A stretch of 56,875 nucleotides of DNA, taken from the NCBI RefSeq assembly GCF_016919725.2, contig NZ_JAJERH010000022.1, positions 1 through 56,875 on the forward strand, given 5' to 3'. The notes beneath the pieces are model-generated. The model did not search any database. It worked only from the letters and a program-made list of their open reading frames with translations, and had not been told where the DNA came from. Within the stretch, counting starts at the first letter, position 1. Each line of letters begins with the position of its first letter. This stretch comes from Virgibacillus sp. AGTR (GTDB taxonomy: Bacteria > Bacillota > Bacilli > Bacillales > Amphibacillaceae). Of this stretch, positions 51,801 to 56,875 are shown one piece after another. The translations under genes were made by a program, and so were the position numbers.

Positions 51801-52382
51801 TTACTTTGCTTCCGTTGTTTCTACTATTCTTTCAAATTTCTCCGGCTTGTCGTCGAGTGTGCGATCCATTATACGAACAGGATTACCAGGGTATAAAAGT
51901 TCGTAGGCGATTACAACATCGACCGTTGCTCCACTTTTTATGTCGGTTTTCCATAATTTTGCAAGTTCAGGTTTATAATCTTCTGGAAGAAAACTATTAC
52001 CACCGCTCAACGTCTCAACTGTTGTATCTGTTTCTTGAACAGCATTCAATACTGTCGCTGCTTCCATCCAAGGAGCTTCTGGACTATCACTCTTATTTGT
52101 AAATTCCATTTCTATAGCTAGAATTTGTTTTTCCTCGTAATTACCTGTTAGTTGTTCTATGTTTTTAATAACTATCTTACTATCTTCTGTTTCTAAAACA
52201 GTATCACTTAATTCTTTTGTTGCTTCTTCTTTCTTTACTTCATCTTCTGTATCTGATTTATCTTGTTGAGTATCGCTATCAGCGCTCTTTGAAGTTCCGT
52301 CAGCCTCTTTTTCCCCACTTCCGCAAGCAATTAAAGTTATAGCAAGTAAAGCTATCAAAAGTAAAAACACTAATTTTTTCAT
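51801..52382 (-). CDS. DUF5067-type lipoprotein, possible superinfection exclusion factor
   Basis: The 193-residue protein has a lipoprotein signal MKKLVFLLLIALLAITLIAC with Cys20, an acidic/Ser/Lys linker (KSADSDTQQDKSDTEDEVKK) and a DUF5067-like beta domain (ILAIEMEFTNKSDSPEAPWM). On prophages such surface lipoproteins, transcribed opposite to the lytic genes near an attachment site, are often expressed in lysogens; some block DNA injection by related phages. That role here is inference. The start has GGGGGAG upstream. Confidence 0.75.
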   Translation of the reverse strand: MKKLVFLLLIALLAITLIACGSGEKEADGTSKSADSDTQQDKSDTEDEVKKEEATKELSDTVLETEDSKIVIKNIEQLTGNYEEKQILAIEMEFTNKSDSPEAPWMEAATVLNAVQETDTTVETLSGGNSFLPEDYKPELAKLWKTDIKSGATVDVVIAYELLYPGNPVRIMDRTLDDKPEKFERIVETTEAK

Positions 52383-52532
52383 TACTACTCCCCCTATTTA
52401 TTAGTTAGGTAAATAGTAACAGTGATTACATAATATTTCCATATATTTAATAGAATTATTCGAAATATGGTTTGTCTTTAATCTGTCTTACAAATTCTAC
52501 GAGTTTCTACTATTAGATATATAGAAATAAAT

Positions 52533-52561
52533 TTGACCTGAATTCAAGATGACGATATAAT
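52533..52561 (+). promoter_or_regulatory. Outward-facing promoter at the right end of the element
   Basis: TTGACC, 17 bases, TATAAT. It reads toward attR. In the integrated state only a 17-codon frame and the right flank lie downstream; in a circular element the next gene would be the integrase. Confidence 0.65.
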
Positions 52562-52565
52562 ATCG

Positions 52566-52619
52566 ATGTTGGACAAAGTAAAACGTATTGTCAGTCAAGT
52601 TCGGAAGTTGTTTCGCTAA
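52566..52619 (+). CDS. Possible leaderless 17-residue peptide
   Basis: ATG 52566 lies 4 bases after the TATAAT box, so the RNA would start on or beside it. It encodes MLDKVKRIVSQVRKLFR, which is basic and amphipathic. No ribosome binding site can exist on such an RNA. It may be coincidence. Confidence 0.2.
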   Translation: MLDKVKRIVSQVRKLFR

Positions 52620-52699
52620 GTATTTTTAAATATATCGCTTAGACCATCGCTAGAGTAACCGTTTGATGAATCGTACATAGGTATCGAAGTAAAAGTAGC

Positions 52700-52754
52700 G
52701 CCTTCTAAGCTGTGGGTCGGGAGTTCGAATCTCTCCTGGGACGTCTAATAGCGG
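52700..52754 (+). repeat. attR, 55-bp copy of the tRNA-Arg 3' half
   Basis: The sequence is identical to 36253-36307. The bases before it do not complete a tRNA, so this is the displaced copy. Confidence 0.93.
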
Positions 52755-52771
52755 AGGTAAAACTCCGTCAG

Positions 52772-52832
52772 ATAAGCCTTCTAATCCGTTGGTTGAATCG
52801 GTCAACTAACGATTAGGTGGCTTATTTTTTTG
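52772..52832 (+). terminator. Original terminator of the tRNA pair
   Basis: ATAAGCC...CTAATC...GTTGGTTGA pairs with TCAACTAAC...GATTAG...GGCTTAT in a long stem followed by seven T residues. In the element-free chromosome it would lie just behind tRNA-Arg. Confidence 0.82.
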
Positions 52833-53708
52833 GGCTCTAAAATATATGTTGGGGTACTGAGAAAATTCAGCTAAATAAAAACACGCAAACTCCGAATTTT
52901 GTTAGACTTGTTTTACCCACAAAACAAAAACAAAAGGAGTTGCGTGTAAGTGAATTTTAACATGTCTTTACCAGGTTTAGAAGCCTTTCGTATTAAAAAA
53001 ACAGTTGAAAATGGTGGAGTTTTTCAGCTCCATGTGGAACTGGATGCTAAGCCCCATCGTTGTCCAGTATGTAATGTGCTTACAAAAAAGGTGCATGATT
53101 ACCGTACGCGTCGCTATAAATGTGAACAACCGAATTGTGAAAAACGTTTTTATGAGAATAACTCATTAGTAGAACGCTATCAACGGCAGTCTAAAGAACT
53201 AAAGCAAGCTATTGCATTGGAGCTAATTCATGGAAAAAACTTTAAATCTGTTGCCTCTCGATTTAACATTTCCTCAACTACTGTAATGCGTAGGTTTGAT
53301 GAAGTGGGATCTAGTTTTTTGAAGGAAACAAAAGAGTTGCCTTCTGTAATCGCCATTGATGAATATAAGGGAGATTCAGACGGAGAAAAATACCAAACTA
53401 TTATTGCCGATCCGGTGGATCGGAAACCCCTGGAGATATTGCCGGATAGGAAAAAGGAAACGGTAGAGACTTATTTGAAAGAACATGGGCAAAGAGTAGA
53501 AGTGGTGGTTATGGATATGAGCCCTGCTACATTAATTAGATCTCTTATGAATGAATTTGTTATCCCTATAGAAAATGTGGTTCCACATAATCATTGGAGT
53601 GGAAAAAACTGTCCTAAAAATCTTTTATATCAATTTGGACGATTTCAAGATCAATTTATGGATTCCACCCCTCCTGACATCAAATCTATATGTACCAACA
53701 GGAAATGA
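52832..53708 (+). mobile_element. Truncated ISL3-family insertion sequence
   Basis: The left end GGGCTCTAAAATATATGTTG fits ISL3-type terminal repeats (GGCTCT...). It abuts the T run of the tRNA terminator. No matching right end is found downstream, and transposase homology stops about two thirds through the frame. Confidence 0.6.
52950..53708 (+). pseudogene. ISL3-family transposase, C-terminally truncated
   Basis: GTG 52950 (AAAGGAG upstream) begins MNFNMSLPGLEAFRIKKTVE. The zinc-finger segment CPVCNVLTKKVHDYRTRRYKCEQPNC, the helix-turn-helix and the first catalytic Asp region (PSVIAIDEYKGDSDGEKYQT) are present, then VVVMDMSPA. After that (about 53525) the residues no longer look like ISL3 transposase, and only 252 of about 400 residues exist. 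The tail (VPHNHWSGKNCPKNLLYQFG) may come from another gene, with a second frame 53575-53796 that also ends without context. Confidence 0.75.
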
Positions 53709-53857
53709 CTTATTTGCTCCTTTTGTATTTGCTGGTACCGTTACTGCATATAAACCTGTCGGTGTTTCCTATATTAAAAAATTCGTGTATATTTAAATTA
53801 ACTTTCTACTATGAGAGGGGATGACTTGTTATCAGAAAGAACAAAGCATATTTATAT

Positions 53858-54049
53858 TTGATATTACTTATTGCAGTAATATCAATATTTGTACCTAGTG
53901 TTGTCGAAAACATTATGGAGTATGGAAAAGATAGTTTTCCCCTGACTACAAATTATTATATAAAATATATTATTTACGTAATCAGTGTTCACTTAAGTTT
54001 ATTTTACTTAGTAGCTGTACTATTAGTACTCATAATAAAAAATAAATAA
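53858..54049 (+). CDS. Small two-helix membrane protein, start unclear
   Basis: The frame encodes LLIAVISIFVPSVVENIMEY, a linker and IIYVISVHLSLFYLVAVLLV. It is open upstream to 53825 (IRKNKAYLYLILL...), where GAGAGGGG lies, but no ATG/GTG/TTG occurs there in phase; TTG 53858 is the first usable start. One lost base or use of ATC would explain this. A terminator follows. Confidence 0.45.
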   Translation: MILLIAVISIFVPSVVENIMEYGKDSFPLTTNYYIKYIIYVISVHLSLFYLVAVLLVLIIKNK

Positions 54050-54071
54050 TAGAACACACTTGTGTTACTTG

Positions 54072-54113
54072 CAAAGGGGATGTAATCTACTACATTCCTC
54101 TTTGTATTTTTTT
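54072..54113 (+). terminator. Terminator of the small membrane gene
   Basis: CAAAGGGGATGTA pairs with TACATTCCTCTTTG across a short loop, then TATTTTTTT. Confidence 0.85.
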
Positions 54114-54183
54114 AGAATGAAATTACAAATATGTATATTGTTGCTATGAATATACGGTTGAGTTAATTGTATTTGAAAAGTAA

Positions 54184-54213
54184 AAAGCTCCTTCAGCAAA
54201 AAAGAGCTTTAAA
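54184..54213 (-). terminator. Terminator of the 31-residue peptide gene
   Basis: On the minus strand AAAGCTC and GAGCTTT form a stem followed by TTTA, 24 bases after the stop of the small gene. Confidence 0.65.
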
Positions 54214-54236
54214 TAATTTAGGTATCTTAATAAATA

Positions 54237-54332
54237 TTATCTTCTAAAGTATCTTAATACCCCTGCTATTGATAACGAGAGAATAGCAATTAAACCAACG
54301 ACCGAAATGAGCATAAATAAATAAAAATGCAA
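54237..54332 (-). CDS. 31-residue membrane peptide, toxin-like shape
   Basis: TTG 54332 has AAAAGGAG upstream at good spacing and encodes a hydrophobic helix (LFMLISVVGLIAILSLSIAG) followed by VLRYFRR. A short hydrophobic peptide with a basic end and its own terminator resembles type I toxins, but many small sporulation or membrane peptides look the same. Confidence 0.45.
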   Translation of the reverse strand: MHFYLFMLISVVGLIAILSLSIAGVLRYFRR

Positions 54333-54386
54333 GATAACACTCCTTTTATTCTCCTGTATCAATATTATAATTGGTTTAATCAGAAT

Positions 54387-54636
54387 TTACAAATTAGGTT
54401 TAATTATGAAATAATTAACCGTCACGCGCCACTTTCTTCTGTACTGGTCCAGCTGAAAGGATATTTTTTTACTTAAATGTCTTACTTTTTTATGGTAGAA
54501 ACAATAAGCCAATATACTCTTTTTCGCGTATTTCTAGAACACGTATATAACGCTCCGTAACGTTGTTATTGCTATCTATTTAAAAGATATTGATTTTTTG
54601 CTTATTTTCCTCAGAACGATTAAGTAACCCTTTCAT
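54387..54636 (-). pseudogene. Broken WYL-domain-like small gene
   Basis: From ATG 54636 the frame reads MKGLLNRSEENKQKINIF, a TAA, then IDSNNNVTERYIRVLEIREK and EYI. The next frame continues LAYCFYHKKVRHLSKKIS. Joined, this matches the small WYL-like proteins of Bacillaceae (I-Y-x-D...TQR-x-I-x-V...AYC-x-x-x-K). One nonsense and one frameshift mutation disable it. Confidence 0.55.
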
Positions 54637-54793
54637 AACAAGACCACCCTTAAGAACATTTGTTATTATTATATACGTACTTTAGTTCTGTTTAATGATT
54701 AAAAAAGAACCCACTTCTTATGGGTTAAATTAACACCTAAAAGTTAATCCGTTAACTTATCAACTAATTTCATAATTCCATTAGAACCTTCAA

Positions 54794-54985
54794 ATGGTGG
54801 AAATGAATAGAAAGCAAGAATTAGTTGATTTTTTATCTGATAGCTTACCTGTTCTTTCTGACTATATTAATCAAATCGTCTTGCTAATACCAAGAGGTGT
54901 AGAAAATTTGGAAATAGATCATATCAAAAAAATAGTTCCTAAGTTATTGCAGTTAATTAGCCACATAAAAGAAGGGTATTTATAG
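54794..54985 (+). CDS. Hypothetical small protein
   Basis: A 63-residue, all-helical looking protein: MVEMNRKQELVDFLSDSLPV, then SDYINQIVLLIPRGVENLEI and a helical end. Neither ATG 54794 nor ATG 54803 has a well-spaced binding site. The composition is like that of a real Bacillus protein. No family recognised. Confidence 0.4.
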   Translation: MVEMNRKQELVDFLSDSLPVLSDYINQIVLLIPRGVENLEIDHIKKIVPKLLQLISHIKEGYL

Positions 54986-54989
54986 AACA

Positions 54990-55400
54990 AGAGATGATTT
55001 TAGCTACAGAAAAAAGTTTACATACAGAAATTACGTACATTTCCATGATGTCCTTAGTAGATTCCCTTAGCTCCTGCGGTGTGAATTCCATTAATCCAGA
55101 TTGACTACGGCTGAGCTACTTATAGACTATTTTACCAACTCTTTTTATATCGTATAATACTTCGTATGAAGTTTCTTTTTTGTTTCAATTTGTAAGCAAT
55201 AAGCTTTTTATCTTGTTCATAAACTTATATAGCCATTGATTGGTATTACAATAATATCCTGTATTAGCTGTTTTAACTCAGTAAATTTAATCAACTTCTT
55301 TCTAGGAATTGATTAATGAAAAGCCCTCATTAAAATTAAGGGTTGTTACTACTACATATCTCTATGTAAACTATTAGTTGGCATTTGCAACTTTACGTTT
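54990..55400. other. Gene-poor AT-rich region
   Basis: No supported gene. A minus-strand frame (55091 to 54957, MEFTPQELRESTKDIMEMYV...) has protein-like composition but no ribosome binding site; it may be a remnant. Confidence 0.3.
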
Positions 55401-55450
55401 ATTTCACAAAAAATAAATTTATTGTAATCTATTCTCAAGGAGGGATTAGT

Positions 55451-55858
55451 GTGGACATTTCATTTGGACACAAAATAAAAAGTTTGAGAGAAAAAAACGG
55501 TCTATCTCAAGAGAACCTTGCAAAACAATTAAATGTATCTCGCCAAGCTGTATATAAATGGGAAACAAATAAAGGATATCCAGACATTGTTAATCTAATT
55601 CGAATCAGTGATATATTTGAAGTAACGCTTGATGAATTAATTAGAGAGGATAAAGATCTACAAGACAAAATTACAATTGATGAAGAAGAGTACTTTGAAA
55701 AATTATCTGATCCAGGTTTTTATATAGGAATAATTATACTCTTTATTAGCATATTTATTGAGAATTCACCTGACTATTTAATGATACTTGGAATTTTATG
55801 CATGGTGTTTTTTGATGATTTATTAAAGTCAATTAAATCAGCTATTCGATTTAAATAA
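55451..55858 (+). CDS. XRE regulator with C-terminal membrane segment
   Basis: The 135-residue protein has a helix-turn-helix (LSQENLAKQLNVSRQAVYKWETNKGYPDI, about 20-48), the usual LDELIRED linker, and a hydrophobic C-terminus (YIGIIILFISIFI, LMILGILCMVFF) that may anchor it to the membrane. GTG 55451 has AAGGAGGG upstream. Such membrane-bound XRE proteins are common next to small transporters or toxins; no target is evident here. Confidence 0.78.
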   Translation: MDISFGHKIKSLREKNGLSQENLAKQLNVSRQAVYKWETNKGYPDIVNLIRISDIFEVTLDELIREDKDLQDKITIDEEEYFEKLSDPGFYIGIIILFISIFIENSPDYLMILGILCMVFFDDLLKSIKSAIRFK

Positions 55859-55944
55859 CCATACATATCCTTGTTTTTTCAAAAATAAAAAGTCCTTACT
55901 AAAATTTGACATGTACCCTTTGTCAAGGACATGTGAAAAAAAGA

Positions 55945-56180
55945 CTATGCTACATCCAAAAGATGACTTCTGTATAGCACTGGAGTCATCTTTTTAAGAT
56001 CCCATTGATATCTATAGTTATTGTAATAAATCATGTATTGTTTTATTTCTTCTTCTGAATTTTCACACTGTGTTATATAAGCTTCATCATTAAAATCACC
56101 AAAGAACGATTCTTGAGGGGCGTTATCCTAACAGTTTCCTCGTCGTGACATAGATTGTCCTAATTTATATTTCATTAGTA
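55945..56180 (-). pseudogene. IS3-family transposase OrfB, C-terminal fragment
   Basis: The translated fragment is LGQSMSRRGNC, a TAG codon (56127-56129), then DNAPQESFFGDFNDEAYITQ and the end QWDLKKMTPVLYRSHLLDVA. The DDE-type glutamate region (ESFF) is recognisable. It lacks the N-terminal two thirds of the domain. Confidence 0.75.
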
Positions 56181-56246
56181 ATACCTTCCTTGATATAAAT
56201 GCGTCTTTTGCTAATTTTACTCTTGGAATTTCCTTTGATTTCCGGA

Positions 56247-56606
56247 TTATATCTGCTGCCATTCTAATGCAAGGCTACTAGAAACGTTATATACCAGCAA
56301 TTCATTTGTTGATCCATCCTTAATGGTGGATAAATATGCTTTCTTCCCACTGCCATCAAATAAATAAGACCATCTATTATCAGCAGATTTAATACGATCT
56401 ATTCCAAGTATACTTATATCAAAACCATACTCTACAAATATCTCTCGGAAACTTTTCTTATTTGTTTTCTGTAATGAAAATGCGCTTAAATTCATCTGTA
56501 TAAGTAATTCCTCACTAACTGATTTAACATATGGATAACGTGAACGTATCTTAATTTCTTTTTCTGTAAATAATTTGTTACTCATTTTAGTTTTCCCATT
56601 AAACAT
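56247..56606 (-). pseudogene. IS3-associated HTH protein (orfA-like), degraded
   Basis: The 119-residue frame contains NKLFTEKEIKIRSRYPYVKS and FREIFVEYGFDISILGIDRI, the pattern of the HTH proteins encoded at the start of IS3 elements in Bacillaceae (NPYVKSV...EECGFD...G..RI). The middle is shortened and the end is not a normal OrfA. ATG 56585 is a more usual start than 56606. Confidence 0.6.
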
Positions 56607-56673
56607 AAAAGTACCCTATAGAGTAGTATTTTTAAAGTGTCTACTCTGTATGGTACATTCTAATAGTCGGGGC

Positions 56674-56775
56674 TTATTTTTTCTTGTTTTCACTCTTTAA
56701 AACATTCATGTAAGCTAGTAATAAAATAAGAAAACCTATACCTAAAATGCCTCCCACTGTAAATAAAAAATCCAT
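56674..56775 (-). CDS. 33-residue single-pass membrane peptide
   Basis: ATG 56775 follows AAAGGGCGG and encodes MDFLFTVGGILGIGFLILLL then AYMNVLKSENKKK: one transmembrane helix and a basic tail. It lies outside the IS3 end. No family recognised. Confidence 0.5.
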   Translation of the reverse strand: MDFLFTVGGILGIGFLILLLAYMNVLKSENKKK

Positions 56776-56875
56776 GTTGAATACCGCCCTTTAAAACAAA
56801 TTTATATAATTCAATTATTCTATAAATTGAGTCCAAAGTCCACTTATTTATGGTAATATCTAGAAAAAAGACGAT

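Larger units (their letters stand above)
36253..52754. mobile_element. Integrated element, deleted prophage or phage satellite, 16.4 kb
   Basis: The element lies between identical 55-base repeats (36253-36307 and 52700-52754) whose left copy is the 3' half of tRNA-Arg. It has a tyrosine recombinase next to the left repeat, a repressor switch at 39.7 kb, early genes, a parB/parS locus, a helicase-like ATPase, a terminase-small-subunit-like protein and tail-protein remnants. It lacks large terminase, portal, capsid and lysis genes. Its codon use is richer in CG dinucleotides than that of the host core. One integration unit is 16,447 bases. Confidence 0.92.
55912..56657 (-). mobile_element. Internally deleted IS3-family (IS150/IS655-like) element
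   Basis: Both ends start TGTACC (55912 inward; and 56657 inward on the other strand), and the end reads TGTACCCTTTGTCAAGGACA. Between them lie an orfA-like HTH remnant and the C-terminal part of the orfB integrase. The total of 746 bases is about half of a full copy. Confidence 0.65.

Noticed and set aside
36461-52700. Integrative conjugative element
   Set aside because: No relaxase, coupling protein or type IV secretion genes are present; the remaining structural genes are of phage type.
54957-55091. Minus-strand frame MEFTPQELRESTKDIM...
   Set aside because: Protein-like but without a binding site and overlapping another candidate gene; at best a remnant.
1-56875. CRISPR arrays and rRNA genes
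   Set aside because: No regularly spaced repeats with spacers and no rRNA-like sequence were seen; the tape-measure repeats are protein-coding.

Overview
The window is a low-GC Firmicute chromosome segment, most likely from a spore-forming Bacillaceae of the Oceanobacillus/Virgibacillus kind. The evidence is the spore genes sspI, gerE and gerM and a gene order that follows the Bacillus subtilis sspI-ysgA-pheST-rnhC-zapA-polX-mutS2-lcfA-fadR-fadB-etfBA-trxA-uvrC-yslB-sdhCAB-ysmA-gerE-ysmB-racE-gerM-rph-ysnAB block. Species level is inference.

Layout. 1-5.6 kb: a lytic transglycosylase and a four-gene ABC-2 export operon with a DUF6583 protein. 6-36 kb: conserved core, covering a spore protein, rRNA methylation, a T-box controlled phenylalanyl-tRNA synthetase operon, DNA repair (polX, mutS2, uvrC), fatty acid oxidation (lcfA, a FadR-type repressor with its operator, fadB, etfBA), thioredoxin, succinate dehydrogenase, sporulation regulators, cell-wall glutamate racemase and RNA/nucleotide housekeeping. 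36.1-36.3 kb: tRNA-Gly and tRNA-Arg behind a consensus promoter.

36.25-52.75 kb: a 16,447-bp element integrated in the 3' half of tRNA-Arg and bounded by a perfect 55-bp direct repeat. It has its own tyrosine recombinase, a small XRE repressor with three operators between divergent promoters, many small early genes, an orphan ParB with two parS-like palindromes in and just behind its gene, a helicase-like ATPase, zinc-binding proteins, a terminase-small-subunit-like protein, the C-terminal part of a tail tape-measure protein, a His/Gly-repeat tail protein, an Ntn-hydrolase-like protein and a lipoprotein that may block superinfection. No large terminase, portal, capsid or lysis gene is present. 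It is a deleted prophage or a satellite derived from one. Several of its genes are visibly broken (two DUF3102 genes, the tape measure, a membrane gene with an amber codon).

52.75-56.9 kb: the original tRNA terminator, then a decayed AT-rich zone with a truncated ISL3 element, an internally deleted IS3-type element, a broken WYL-like gene, small membrane peptides and an XRE regulator. This is the picture expected downstream of an integration hotspot.

Most interesting points: (i) the ParB/parS cassette without ParA on a small integrated element; (ii) the repressor switch; (iii) a strong outward promoter at the right end that would drive the integrase only after circularisation; (iv) the way insertion separated tRNA-Arg from its terminator and put int in the readthrough path. 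All family names come from reading motifs, without database searches.
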